Below, piece by piece: positions 8,531 through 16,510 of a stretch of 33,646 nt of DNA (position 1 is the first letter of the stretch; each line of letters opens with the position of its first letter). The stretch is taken from the NCBI GenBank assembly GCA_002733985.1, contig NVXP01000022.1, positions 22,450 through 56,095 on the forward strand, in the 5' to 3' direction. Origin of the DNA: Fluviicola sp. (lineage in GTDB: Bacteria > Bacteroidota > Bacteroidia > Flavobacteriales_D > Crocinitomicaceae). The notes beneath the pieces are model-generated. The model saw only the letters and a list, made by a program, of their open reading frames with translations, made no database searches and had not been told where the DNA came from. Both the position numbers and the translations under genes were made by a program.

Positions 8531-9556
8531 TTATTTATTCAAATCCCAAGAATATTCCTGATAAGTGATCTTTTGTTTATCGAGCTGCTCAGTACGGTAT
8601 TTATTCATGAAATCAAATATGGTCTTACCGCCTTTCGTGAAGTCTGCACCATACCAATCGAAAATTTGAGAAATCTGAACTTCCTTATCTCCATAAGTAT
8701 TCTTCGAACTATCGTTTAAGAAGCGTTTTGTCTGAGAAGTCATCTTCGCGTATACAGTACTAGGTGTATATGCCATATTGAGAAGTACAGGACACGATTT
8801 ACTTGCACAATTCAATGCGAAGTGAATTCGCGGTTCATTAAATTGTTTTCGGATAATGTCGTTTTCTATCTGATTCAATGAATATGTCTTCCCATTCAAT
8901 TTGATAAATGATTTGTGCCAAGGTTTAGCCGTAATATTCGTGATGGATGATATCGGGTAATTGTCAACAATCAGTTTAATCGTATAGACATTGTATGCAT
9001 TGATCCAGTATGTTAATTTTTGGGCTGAACTCCATCCCGTTCCAGGGAAGTTTGACTCAAATTCCTTCGTGATGTCTTCCAATTGTGATTTATTCGCCTT
9101 GATCGAAGCGTAATTCACTTTTCCACCATAAGTAACATAACTTGAAAGCAGAGCACTTAATTTTGCGTAAGCATGAAAATTATATGCTTCTTCTTCTGAA
9201 GTCACAGTTTCGGGAAGGATTTCAGTTGGATCGGGCGTAGAGAGTTTTTTATCATTCGTCAAAAGTACACCTGTTTCCGCAATCTCTCGAATTTCCTCAG
9301 CAGTAGCTGGAGCTGTAGTTTTTACTTGAGTTCCATCTGCCTTTGTTTCAATCTTTGTTATGAGTCGATTGCCTTCGTCATCGATTGTAACCATTGTCTG
9401 AATTTTCTGTTCAGGTTCTATTTCTGTTGTTATTCCTTCTTTTAGAAGTCCCATAGCGTTATTTTCAGAAGGAAGCCCCTCGGGGGTATCACTACATGAA
9501 GGTAAGGTTAGGAGACTGGTTAGAACAATGGAAAAGTATATATTTAGTTTATTCAT
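8531..9556 (-). CDS. DUF547 domain lipoprotein
   Basis: The 341-residue product starts with a lipoprotein signal (lipobox LPSC, Cys21). A low-complexity acidic linker reaches about residue 125, and a DUF547 domain fills the rest. Recognisable DUF547 elements are LLSSYVTYGGKVNY, a Y-W-I-N-A-Y-N-V-Y-T-I motif, IHFALNCASKSCPVL and a final QISQIFDWYGADF. The family has a papain-like fold by remote similarity, and the N-A-Y-N and N-C-A-S-x-S-C-P segments are its conserved core. No substrate is established. The protein is probably anchored in the outer membrane. The gene is convergent with the GldN paralogue and lies 40 bp downstream of the next minus-strand gene. Confidence 0.9.
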   Translation of the reverse strand: MNKLNIYFSIVLTSLLTLPSCSDTPEGLPSENNAMGLLKEGITTEIEPEQKIQTMVTIDDEGNRLITKIETKADGTQVKTTAPATAEEIREIAETGVLLTNDKKLSTPDPTEILPETVTSEEEAYNFHAYAKLSALLSSYVTYGGKVNYASIKANKSQLEDITKEFESNFPGTGWSSAQKLTYWINAYNVYTIKLIVDNYPISSITNITAKPWHKSFIKLNGKTYSLNQIENDIIRKQFNEPRIHFALNCASKSCPVLLNMAYTPSTVYAKMTSQTKRFLNDSSKNTYGDKEVQISQIFDWYGADFTKGGKTIFDFMNKYRTEQLDKQKITYQEYSWDLNK

Positions 9557-9596
9557 AATGCTTAAGACGATTAAGTGGCCGAAAACTTACCACAAG

Positions 9597-10151
9597 TTAG
9601 TTCAATGATTTGTAATTTGCAATCCAATCTGGATCTGTTACATCTTTCAAAAGCATCCAAAAACTCGTATCGAGAAAGAAATCCCCGTCAATATGTTTGA
9701 TTCCGTACCGATCACCCAAATACATTTCCTGTTGAGGCGAGGGTTTATGATACTTGTTACTCCATCCGTTTTCATCGCGATTTCGAAAAGGATACACTGA
9801 AAAACGAATTTTCCACAAAGAATCAAACGGAATACAAGCTGGAATTTTTTGAAACGTTACGCTATCCTCAAACACATTGCAACTTAATCCATTTTGCGCA
9901 AAAAGATTTTCGCGCTTCGGGTTGTAAATGCTTGGCCAATGCCCTGAGACAATTTTAATGAATGTTGCCTTATCGCAAACACGTTTATGCAAAAGCGCAC
10001 GATCAGTCTGGATATAACAAACGTAAGTTGTCAACATTGAATTAGCACCAATTGATACGCGAACACCAAAAATTGGACGAGGTTGTGACGCAGGTGGAAT
10101 AATAGAGACGGAAATCCCCCAAATGACTAATACTACAAAGCGCCAACGCAT
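9597..10151 (-). CDS. Hypothetical protein with N-terminal signal or membrane anchor
   Basis: I do not recognise this 184-residue protein. It starts with a short hydrophobic stretch (about residues 4-20) that could be a signal peptide or an anchor. The rest is rich in aromatic residues and has several cysteines (residues 45, 59, 91 and 104), suggesting a small folded extracytoplasmic domain. Its codon use looks like that of its neighbours. It is followed after 40 bp by the DUF547 lipoprotein gene on the same strand, so the two may be co-transcribed. The upstream side is a repeat-filled spacer of about 380 bp. Confidence 0.7.
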   Translation of the reverse strand: MRWRFVVLVIWGISVSIIPPASQPRPIFGVRVSIGANSMLTTYVCYIQTDRALLHKRVCDKATFIKIVSGHWPSIYNPKRENLFAQNGLSCNVFEDSVTFQKIPACIPFDSLWKIRFSVYPFRNRDENGWSNKYHKPSPQQEMYLGDRYGIKHIDGDFFLDTSFWMLLKDVTDPDWIANYKSLN

Positions 10152-10238
10152 GATCTAAAGTAATGAAAATGATTGAATTGCTTGGGTTTATGGATTGCTT
10201 GGATTATTAGAGGGTCAAATGAATCTAATACACAGCCT

Positions 10239-10470
10239 CCAACCTTCTAAGGCGAAGCCTCCAAAAATCTAACCCTTCTCCCCCCAAAGCACTTCATCCA
10301 ACCTTCTAAAGGCGAAGCCTCCAAAAATCTAACCTTCTACCCCCAAACCACTTCATCCAACCTTCTAAGGCGAAGCCTCCAAAAATCTAACCCTTCTAAA
10401 CCCCAAACCACTTCATCCAACCTTCCAAGGCAAAGCCTCCAAAAGTCCAGTCCTTCTAACCCCAAACCAC
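10239..10470. repeat. Tandem array of four 59-60 bp repeats
   Basis: Four head-to-tail copies begin at 10239, 10298, 10357 and 10417, the last slightly short. Each holds a pyrimidine-rich strand (CCAACCTTCTAA), a small hairpin AGGC-GAA-GCCT and a second pyrimidine block ending in CCCCAAACCACTTCAT. In copy 4 only the hairpin loop changes (GAA to AAA), so the stem is kept. No reading frame is preserved because copy lengths differ. It fills the gap between 9597-10151 and the cyclo-ligase gene. Confidence 0.9.
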
Positions 10471-10474
10471 GTAA

Positions 10475-10504
10475 TCGGAGAATCTGACACTCGGAAAATC
10501 TGAC
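10475..10504. repeat. Short direct repeat (two copies, 16 bp period)
   Basis: TCGGAGAATCTGAC at 10475 and TCGGAAAATCTGAC at 10491 differ at one base. They adjoin the end of the 59-60 bp tandem array and may be a separate slippage product. Confidence 0.7.
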
Positions 10505-10532
10505 GATCGACTAAAAGTCTAGCCGTCTAATC

Positions 10533-11102
10533 TTATCCAAACCGGTAAATATTATTCGGAGTAATGCAAGCGTTCAATTTAATATCATGAAATTCTATCC
10601 CGTCAATTTTATCGAGCAGATCATCAAAGTGATTCAAACCAACAAACGTACAGCGCGGTGAGCATTTCTTAAGAAAACGATCGTAAAATCCTTTTCCATA
10701 CCCCACACGATTTCCTTGCTTGTCAATTGCTAATAAAGGAACGAACACATAATCAAAATGCTCTGCAGCAATCACACGACCCTTTTTCGGTTCTGGAATT
10801 CCGTATTCTGATATTTCCAGTTGGTCTTCTGATTCGAAAACCACCTGCTTCATCTCATTCGTCTTAAAGTTGGCCTTTGGAATCGCTACTTGAGCACCAA
10901 AAGACAAAGCCTTTTCCCAGATTTTATACGTGTTGATTTCTTTACTCCGTTCGATTGGAAGAAAGATGCTGATCTTTTTACCTTCTAATTGGTATTTACT
11001 GAATACCATGTGACACACAGCTTCCGAAATTTCTTCGAGCTGACGTGGCGAAAGCGCTTTACGCTTTTCAATATAACTTTCGCGAACTTCTTGTTTCGTC
11101 AT
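10533..11102 (-). CDS. 5-formyltetrahydrofolate cyclo-ligase
   Basis: This cytoplasmic enzyme converts 5-formyl-THF to 5,10-methenyl-THF using ATP, recovering stored folate for one-carbon metabolism. The 189-residue length fits the family. Visible motifs are the N-terminal KRKALSP segment, IFLPIERSKEINT (about residues 46-58), the substrate-side segment EYGIPEP (99-105) and the signature GNRVGYGKGFYDRFL (130-144), which includes the glycine-rich ATP-binding turn. The family is known as FAU1/MTHFS or YgfA. It starts 2 bp after the stop of the YbaB/EbfC gene, so the two are probably one operon. Confidence 0.95.
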   Translation of the reverse strand: MTKQEVRESYIEKRKALSPRQLEEISEAVCHMVFSKYQLEGKKISIFLPIERSKEINTYKIWEKALSFGAQVAIPKANFKTNEMKQVVFESEDQLEISEYGIPEPKKGRVIAAEHFDYVFVPLLAIDKQGNRVGYGKGFYDRFLKKCSPRCTFVGLNHFDDLLDKIDGIEFHDIKLNACITPNNIYRFG

Positions 11103-11104
11103 GA

Positions 11105-11404
11105 TTACATACCTGAAAATAGAGACTGAGTTGATGACATCACCTCTTTCTCATTTATTTCGTTGACCTTATCTAGTGTGCGATTGAATGCGACACAAAT
11201 CAAATCTTCTAAATCCTCTTTTTCAAACTGACTCAAATCAGCGTTAATTTGTACAGATTTTAATTCACGGTTTCCGTTCATTGATACACGAACCAAACCA
11301 TTACCTGCTTCTTCCGAAATTTCTAGCTCAGCGAGGCGCGTTTTGCTCTCTTCCGACTGACGCTTAAGATCTTGTAGTTTGTTGATTAAATCGTTATTCA
11401 GCAT
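11105..11404 (-). CDS. YbaB/EbfC family nucleoid-associated protein
   Basis: Members of this small family bind DNA as dimers and help to organise the nucleoid. The 99-residue product has the expected plan: an N-terminal coiled helix (LINKLQDLKRQSEESKTRL), a central three-strand sheet with GLVRVSMNGNRELKSVQI, and a C-terminal helix with AFNRTLDKVNEINEKEV ending in SLFSGM. The length and the G-x-V-x-V-x-x-N-G motif fit YbaB/EbfC closely. It lies first in a likely two-gene operon with the folate cyclo-ligase and is divergent from the cytochrome operon. Confidence 0.93.
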   Translation of the reverse strand: MLNNDLINKLQDLKRQSEESKTRLAELEISEEAGNGLVRVSMNGNRELKSVQINADLSQFEKEDLEDLICVAFNRTLDKVNEINEKEVMSSTQSLFSGM

Positions 11405-11522
11405 GCTTTTTGTTTATTGAACATAAATATAGTAAATTCGCTTGAGAGAGGTATTAACCTCCATTTAATTTGTATGTTTATCCTGATTACCTAGATCATA
11501 ACATCCATCAACCAATAGTATT

Positions 11523-12560
11523 TTGCAGAGAATAATTTTACTTTCATTCACCCTAATTGCCACTGTTGCACTTGTTACTTCTCTAAGTACAGGAATCAAC
11601 AAAGGCAAGATCGATAGAATGGACCCCAATTCCTACTCGGTAGAAGAAGTCTTGAATCAATTAGGTAATGAGCGACTTATTCACTCAATCACGCAAGTTG
11701 ATTTAGCAAAAGCAAAAATTGGAGAAGACCTTATATTTAATGGGTTTACCCTTCGTGATGGAAAGAAATCAAAACGTATTTCGACCTATTTTGTGTGTAC
11801 TGACTGTCACAACACTACACGTGAGTTTGATGATGCTAGTAGCGAATTAGCTGAGGATAGATTGCACTACGCAAAGGAAAATGGGCTTCCGTTTCTTCCT
11901 GGATCAACGCTTTGGGGAATTTACAATAGAACATCATTCTACAATGATGACTACGTTGAGAAATACGGTGACTTAGTAATTAATGCAAGAGACTCCTTAG
12001 CTAACGCTGTTCAACTTTGCTCGAAATATTGTTCTTCAGGTCGTTACATCGATGATTGGGAGATGGAAGCAATCATGCACTATTTCAAAAAGAATGAACT
12101 GCACTTGAGTGACCTCGATATTCCAGACAAGGATAAAAATGCTTTGATGGATGGCCGTTTATCTCAAACTCAGAAAGAAAACTTATCGAAGGCAATAACA
12201 AATTCTTATCGTCAGGCTTATTCTGCAACATTCATGGAAACAATGGATCGTGCTGAGCGTCCGTACGGTGACGGAGGGAATGCTGAAAATGGCAAACTCA
12301 TCTACAAAAAAGCGTGCATGTTCTGTCATGAAAACAAACGCGTGACGTATCTGCATTTAGACGATGGTAAACTGTCGGGACTTTTCCTTTGGAGAAATAG
12401 AAAGAAATATACGGATCAATCGATTTATCAAATTGTTCGGCATGGGACCTATTCGAAAGTGGGTAGAAAGCAATACATGCCGCACTTTACGAAAGAAAAA
12501 ATGAGTGATGACCAATTGAATGATCTTGTCGCTTATATCAAACAAATTGCCAAAAGATGA
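11523..12560 (+). CDS. Diheme c-type cytochrome
   Basis: The 345-residue product has an N-terminal hydrophobic segment (residues 4-22) that works as a signal peptide or anchor, and two covalent heme sites, CTDCH at 92-96 and CMFCH at 265-269. The C-terminal domain is a class-I-like cytochrome c, with Met319 in QYMPHF as the likely sixth iron ligand. A middle region has a further Cys pair (166, 170) without a following His. A TTG start at 11523 is needed to include the signal sequence: there is no in-frame ATG between the stop at 11499 and the hydrophobic segment. Its stop overlaps the start of the DUF5777 gene (ATGA), so translation is coupled. It is probably a periplasmic electron carrier; the donor and acceptor are unknown. 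Confidence 0.87.
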   Translation: MQRIILLSFTLIATVALVTSLSTGINKGKIDRMDPNSYSVEEVLNQLGNERLIHSITQVDLAKAKIGEDLIFNGFTLRDGKKSKRISTYFVCTDCHNTTREFDDASSELAEDRLHYAKENGLPFLPGSTLWGIYNRTSFYNDDYVEKYGDLVINARDSLANAVQLCSKYCSSGRYIDDWEMEAIMHYFKKNELHLSDLDIPDKDKNALMDGRLSQTQKENLSKAITNSYRQAYSATFMETMDRAERPYGDGGNAENGKLIYKKACMFCHENKRVTYLHLDDGKLSGLFLWRNRKKYTDQSIYQIVRHGTYSKVGRKQYMPHFTKEKMSDDQLNDLVAYIKQIAKR

Positions 12561-13411
12561 TGAAAAAAGTACTCGTTCTATTCTGCTTCGCGCTAGCATT
12601 CAATGCGCAATCGCAAAACGTAGAAGAAACATTTTCCGGAACACGCGTTATCAATGGGCATTCTGTTGAAACACTCAAAGGCCGTATTCTTGAATTTAGA
12701 ATCGAACACCGCTTTGGAGACATTGCCGGTACAAATGGTGGAATTCAGCAATTCTTCGGATTTGATCAAGCTGCAGATATTCGATTTGCATTCGAGTATG
12801 GAATTACGGATAAATTGATGATTGGACTTGGTCGTAGTAAAGGTACTGGTGCTCCATACAGATCACTTATCGATGGTTTTACAAAATACCGCTTCATGAC
12901 CCAAGAGAAGGATGGAAATCCACTGAGTTTGGCCGTGATGGGATCAGCATCTATTTCATATCAGAAAGCATCAGCAGATTTAACACAAGTAACCAGTTAC
13001 CCACAATTCTCACATAGAATGGCGTATAGCACTCAGTTGATTGCTGCACGTAAATTTGGTGAGCATATCAGTGTTCAAGTAATGCCAACGTACGTTCATA
13101 GAAATTATGTAAATATTGATGATGTCAACGGTTTGTTTTCTCTTGGTGGAGCATTGAACTATAAAATAAATAAGAAATACGGAGTCGTTGTTGAGTACTA
13201 TCAAAATTTCAATCCTTCAGGAATGAGATTGGACGCAAAAAATAGCCTCGGTGTTGCTTTCGAATGGACAACGAATGGTCACAACTTTAAAATGAACTTC
13301 ACAAATTCACGTGGGTTTGGAGAAACGCAATTTATACCGTACACAGTTTCGGATTGGCTAGATGGTGAATTCAGATTTGGATTTAGTATCTCAAGAAAAT
13401 TTAAACTATGA
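12557..13411 (+). CDS. DUF5777 family predicted outer-membrane beta-barrel protein
   Basis: The 284-residue product has a signal peptide (residues 1-19, ending FNAQSQ) and then repeated amphipathic strands ending in the C-terminal aromatic-rich FGFSISRKFKL, as in an outer membrane barrel. The opening segment FSGTRVINGHSVETLKGRILEFRIEHRFG, with LKGRILEFRIEHRFG as the clearest part, matches what I know of DUF5777. The function of the family is not established. It overlaps by 4 bp with the upstream cytochrome gene and by 4 bp with the downstream CX4CH lipoprotein gene, so all three are translationally coupled. A role linked to cytochrome function at the outer membrane is inferred from this layout. 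Confidence 0.85.
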   Translation: MMKKVLVLFCFALAFNAQSQNVEETFSGTRVINGHSVETLKGRILEFRIEHRFGDIAGTNGGIQQFFGFDQAADIRFAFEYGITDKLMIGLGRSKGTGAPYRSLIDGFTKYRFMTQEKDGNPLSLAVMGSASISYQKASADLTQVTSYPQFSHRMAYSTQLIAARKFGEHISVQVMPTYVHRNYVNIDDVNGLFSLGGALNYKINKKYGVVVEYYQNFNPSGMRLDAKNSLGVAFEWTTNGHNFKMNFTNSRGFGETQFIPYTVSDWLDGEFRFGFSISRKFKL

Positions 13412-13782
13412 GAAGACTAAGTTATTTTATTCTGAGTAGTGCTGTGGTTCTGTTAACGGTTGCATCAATTTCGTCGTGCAACAAGGATCAAACACCTCTG
13501 GCTGTTCCAGATCAATGTGCAGATACAATTTCTTTTGTTGGAATTGTGGAGCCAATGATTCAGGCAAATTGTTCAACAAGTGGCTGTCATAACGCTGCTA
13601 CGTCTTCTGCAGGATATAATTTAGAAGGACATGGGAATATCTCTGCCAACGGTATCGCAATTTTAAACGTCATAAGACATGAAAGTGGTTTTGCACCCAT
13701 GCCATTTGGCCAAGCAAAGTTGAACGATTCGATCATCAATCAGTTTGATTGCTGGGTAATACAAGGAAAATTAAACAATTAA
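13408..13782 (+). CDS. Small lipoprotein with CX4CH heme-like motif
   Basis: The product is 124 residues with a lipoprotein signal ending ISSC (Cys24). The motif C55-STSG-C60-H61 resembles the non-standard CX4CH heme site found in some small cytochrome-like proteins rather than the usual CXXCH. Pro/Met residues further on (APMPFG) could give an axial Met ligand. Two other cysteines (37 and 114) may form a disulfide. It lies between the DUF5777 barrel gene, which it overlaps by 4 bp, and a T9SS-sorted CXXCH protein gene 26 bp downstream. It is likely an outer-membrane-anchored monoheme protein. Heme attachment remains a prediction. Confidence 0.8.
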   Translation: MRRLSYFILSSAVVLLTVASISSCNKDQTPLAVPDQCADTISFVGIVEPMIQANCSTSGCHNAATSSAGYNLEGHGNISANGIAILNVIRHESGFAPMPFGQAKLNDSIINQFDCWVIQGKLNN

Positions 13783-13808
13783 AATCTTAAATATATAAAC
13801 GATTAATT

Positions 13809-14687
13809 ATGAAAAAAAGCTACATTTTATCTTCCCTAGCCCTTGCTTCTCTAGGATTTTTCGCTTTTCAACAAGCTGAAATGGAATCGAGCATCGTGCA
13901 AAAATTTTCAAAAGAACACCGCTTTTCAGCTGGTGGACAATCTGGTTTAACTGGTGCGCCAGGTGAAGCAAATTGTACACAATGTCATTCTGGATCTACG
14001 CAATCTGGTGCAACTCAGAATTCTGTACTTTTCTTAAGTGGAACAACACCAGTTACTGAATATACTCCTGGAAATACATATACAGTTACATTGTCACTAA
14101 CTTCTTCTCCAGCTAAATCTGGATTCTCAGCAACAGCTTTGGATGCAACAGATACAAAAGCAGGTACATTGATTGGTGCTGGTGTAGGAGGAACACAAAA
14201 CTTTGCGGCTTCAGGTCGTGATTATGTTTCTCATACTTTAACAAGTAACACTTCTGCACAATGGGCATTTTCTTGGATTGCTCCAGCGACAGACGTTGGG
14301 ATTGTAACTTTCTACTTTGCTTCTAACGAAACAAATGACAATGGTGCTACTTCTGGTGATGTGATTTACTTATCTGAGCACACAATTGGTGCTGCTTCTG
14401 GTGCGGGAATCGAAGAAACTTCTAACGAAGCGAAATTCACTGCTGGATACAACGCAACTTCAAACAAATTAGTTCTTGACTTCAACAGCTTTGCAGTTGG
14501 TGATATGAACTTGAACTTAGTTGACATGAGTGGACGTTCTGTATTTACTTATGATCTTGGAACTGCTGATCTTGGATCTAACAAAGAAACAATCGTTCTT
14601 CCTTCAGATTTAAATGATGGAATGTACGTTGTTCACTTCTTCGTTGGAAACAAAGCAATGTCTGCTAACATTCTTGTGAAGAAATAA
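13809..14687 (+). CDS. T9SS-sorted protein with choice-of-anchor V-like domain and CXXCH motif
   Basis: This 292-residue secreted protein has a signal peptide (about residues 1-22). Next comes a segment, TGAPGEANCTQCHSGS (about residues 50-65), whose CTQCH is a standard heme c site. A beta-sandwich domain (about 70-195) resembles the domain called choice-of-anchor V, related to reelin-type domains. The last 80 residues are a type A T9SS sorting tail: FAVGDMNLNLVDMSGRSVF, then LNDGMYVVHFFVGNKAMSANILVKK in outline. The protein should be exported and attached to the surface by the secretion system encoded at 1013-7399. It closes the cytochrome gene set and is followed by a terminator. Confidence 0.88.
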   Translation: MKKSYILSSLALASLGFFAFQQAEMESSIVQKFSKEHRFSAGGQSGLTGAPGEANCTQCHSGSTQSGATQNSVLFLSGTTPVTEYTPGNTYTVTLSLTSSPAKSGFSATALDATDTKAGTLIGAGVGGTQNFAASGRDYVSHTLTSNTSAQWAFSWIAPATDVGIVTFYFASNETNDNGATSGDVIYLSEHTIGAASGAGIEETSNEAKFTAGYNATSNKLVLDFNSFAVGDMNLNLVDMSGRSVFTYDLGTADLGSNKETIVLPSDLNDGMYVVHFFVGNKAMSANILVKK

Positions 14688-14703
14688 GAATACATTAATA
14701 TTG

Positions 14704-14751
14704 AAAATCCCACTTTATTCCGGTAACCATCGGAATAGGTGGGATTTTTTT
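14704..14751 (+). terminator. Intrinsic terminator after the cytochrome gene set
   Basis: Arms 14704-14722 and 14731-14748 pair over about 18 bp with one bulged T. The stem closes an eight-base loop, and seven T end at 14751. It follows the T9SS cargo gene, and its A-rich 5' side could also serve the opposite strand. Confidence 0.85.
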
Positions 14752-14806
14752 ATGTCATCATTCGGACGGGAAAAGATCAACGTGTACGAATCTCTAGATC
14801 AATTCT

Positions 14807-15232
14807 TCATTTTTTCTCCTCAGCAAGTTCTTTGAGTTTTTCATTCATAGCTTCAAACCCTTGCTTAATTTCGGTATCCAACTTTCTCTTCATGAATGGT
14901 ACCAAGATTCCACTGAAACCTTCTTTTTGAATCAAGGTAGTGCTGCCGTCATCATTGGACTGAAATAGAAAGGAATGACGACCGTCAAAAATCCCAGGAA
15001 TGAACAATCTTCCCAGCCAAGTAAACTCTTGATTTGGAGCATACACTTTTGTCGTCGGCTTGAATTTCATCCCGCCAATAGTTGCTTGAAAGGATTCACC
15101 AACTTTAATGGTACCTTGAATCGATTTAATGAATGGGTTCCAATTTGGATAATCTTCGAACTTCGTAAAAATATTCCAAACTGTTTCAACTGTAGCGTGA
15201 ATGGTGATAGTTGTGCTTATTTGATGCTTCAT
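14807..15232 (-). CDS. SRPBCC (START-like) domain protein
   Basis: The 141-residue product has the pattern of the SRPBCC ligand-binding fold: TTITIHATVETVWNIFTKFEDYPNWNPFIKSIQG at the start, a central sheet with FTWLGRLFIPGIFDGRHSFLF, and a long C-terminal helix (GFEAMNEKLKELAEE). Such proteins bind small hydrophobic ligands or lipids; the ligand is unknown here. I chose the ATG at 15232 over in-frame ATGs at 15244 and 15265 because the family begins just before ISTTITI. The gene lies downstream of the Crp/Fnr gene on the same strand, with its own promoter-like TTTG box in the 63 bp between them. Confidence 0.88.
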   Translation of the reverse strand: MKHQISTTITIHATVETVWNIFTKFEDYPNWNPFIKSIQGTIKVGESFQATIGGMKFKPTTKVYAPNQEFTWLGRLFIPGIFDGRHSFLFQSNDDGSTTLIQKEGFSGILVPFMKRKLDTEIKQGFEAMNEKLKELAEEKK

Positions 15233-15247
15233 AATGATCGTCATTTT

Positions 15248-15263
15248 GTGTAGTACAAAGATC
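15248..15263 (-). promoter_or_regulatory. Promoter-like box upstream of the SRPBCC gene
   Basis: On the minus strand GATCTTTG differs at one base from the Bacteroidota -7 consensus TAnnTTTG and leads into TACTACAC. The same 13 bases (GTGTAGTACAAAG on the plus strand) occur at 27387-27399, at nearly the same distance from another start codon. No good -33 element is seen. Confidence 0.35.
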
Positions 15264-15295
15264 AAACTCCATTTGTGCTTAGCTCTTGATAAATG

Positions 15296-15865
15296 TCAAG
15301 AAACAATCTTTTTCCGAATTCTGCTCAAGGTTTCAGGAGTCATGCCGAGCATCGAAGCGATATATTGGAGAGGAATGTGCTGTAAAAGCTCTGGTTTTAC
15401 TTCACACAGGTATTCATAACGTTCTTCAGCTGTCATAGAGATAAAGCCAAAAACCCGATCTTCAATGGTCATGAAACATTTGGCGATGAACAATTTTTCG
15501 ATCTCTGCCCAATTTTCAATATGATCACCAATTCTTTTGTAACTCGAATAGTCAAGAGAGTAGAGTTCGCAATCTGTTAGTGCCTGGATATTCCAACGAG
15601 CCGTCTGATCAAACATCAATGAGTTAATGTCTGTCACAAATTCACCGGGAGAAGAAACCCACTGAGTAACTTCTTTTTTTTCCGACTGCCGATAAATTCT
15701 AATGTAGCCTGACTTTATAAAACTAAGTTCGCCAAAGCGAGAACCTAGAGTCGTATGAAATTCGTCCTTTGCGAGTGTCTTTTCTGTAAATAGTGTCGCA
15801 ATCTTGTCCGATCGTTCTGTTTCAGTGTCAAAATAGGCGGAAATGTAGCTCGTTAGTTCATTCAT
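15296..15865 (-). CDS. Crp/Fnr family transcriptional regulator
   Basis: This cytoplasmic regulator has an N-terminal cyclic-nucleotide-binding beta-roll (about residues 25-115, with FIKSGYIRIYRQ) and a C-terminal winged helix with IPLQYIASMLGMTPETLSRIRKKI, the recognition helix being TPETLSRIRKK. Bacteroidota members of this short (about 190-residue) group often lack the cAMP-contact residues and their effectors are unknown. The start is the ATG at 15865; another in-frame ATG lies nine bases upstream. It may control the SRPBCC gene downstream or the divergent region upstream, but no binding site can be assigned. Confidence 0.9.
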   Translation of the reverse strand: MNELTSYISAYFDTETERSDKIATLFTEKTLAKDEFHTTLGSRFGELSFIKSGYIRIYRQSEKKEVTQWVSSPGEFVTDINSLMFDQTARWNIQALTDCELYSLDYSSYKRIGDHIENWAEIEKLFIAKCFMTIEDRVFGFISMTAEERYEYLCEVKPELLQHIPLQYIASMLGMTPETLSRIRKKIVS

Positions 15866-15876
15866 AGGTGCCATTT

Positions 15877-16437
15877 TTATTCCAAACGTTTTGTAACGAT
15901 CGAATCTATTCGCTTAAACAATTGCTCTGGCATATGTGTTCGCCAATCAATCTCTTCCATTTCGCCCCCCATTACTACGTAATGATCAATGCCAGTTTGG
16001 CACATTTCGTCCAAGACATGTTCGTGGAAATTGATAAACGCAATCCATCCATCTTCCACATCTTCGAACCATTCCTCGTAATAGCAGTCATCCGATCCAT
16101 GAAAGTTGAGCACGTTTTCGCCAATCATCAAGAACTTATCGATTCCTTGTGGAATCAATTCATCAATCAAGTTGCGCTTTAAGGTCATCACATCATTCTC
16201 GATCGTATCATTCCACTCTCCAATCAACTCAATGATACAGTAGCCCAGATCTTGATCAACATAAAGAATCTTTAGAAAGAGGGTGGGTGACTCAATTGAA
16301 TCCCACTGAGGATGAATGTAATAATTGTAAATTTTGTCTTGAAACTCGAACTCATTATACTCCCGACCATAAAATGGTGAATTAGGATCTTCTGAAGCAA
16401 CGTAATAATTCCGCCAGAGGTAATATGGTTCAATCAT
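15877..16437 (-). CDS. Conserved hypothetical protein of Bacteroidota
   Basis: The 186-residue product begins MIEPYYLWRNYYVASEDPNS and is rich in Tyr, Trp, Asp and Glu. Segments such as FYGREYNEFEF, YNYYIHPQWDSI, LIGEWNDTIENDV and GENVLNFHGSDDCYYEEW look strongly conserved; I remember close relatives in many Bacteroidota without a known role. There is no signal peptide or membrane segment once the correct start is used. Translation further upstream would add a spurious hydrophobic stretch lying antisense to the next gene. The gene ends just upstream of the Crp/Fnr start (11 bp) and may share its transcript. The function is unknown. Confidence 0.82.
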   Translation of the reverse strand: MIEPYYLWRNYYVASEDPNSPFYGREYNEFEFQDKIYNYYIHPQWDSIESPTLFLKILYVDQDLGYCIIELIGEWNDTIENDVMTLKRNLIDELIPQGIDKFLMIGENVLNFHGSDDCYYEEWFEDVEDGWIAFINFHEHVLDEMCQTGIDHYVVMGGEMEEIDWRTHMPEQLFKRIDSIVTKRLE

Positions 16438-16490
16438 GTGCATAAGCAAAGGTACGATTTGGAAACAATTTGATTGGCACAAAATATGCT

Positions 16491-16510
16491 TACAATTAAT
16501 TGTAAATTTG
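16491..16510 (+). promoter_or_regulatory. Palindrome overlapping a -7 promoter-like box
   Basis: TACAATTAATTGTA (16491-16504) is a perfect 14-bp palindrome whose last two bases begin TAAATTTG (16503-16510), a full match to the TAnnTTTG -7 pattern. It lies 30 bp before the start codon at 16541 and in the divergent space to the gene at 15877-16437. It could be an operator. No clear -33 element is seen at 19-21 bp. Confidence 0.4.

Noticed and set aside
10239-10470. CRISPR array.
   Set aside because: The whole unit repeats without unique spacers, the units adjoin directly, and there are no cas genes.
11448-11461. GAGGT-ATTA-ACCTC inverted repeat between the YbaB and cytochrome genes.
   Set aside because: Arms of five bases are too short to separate from chance and no promoter elements are placed around it.
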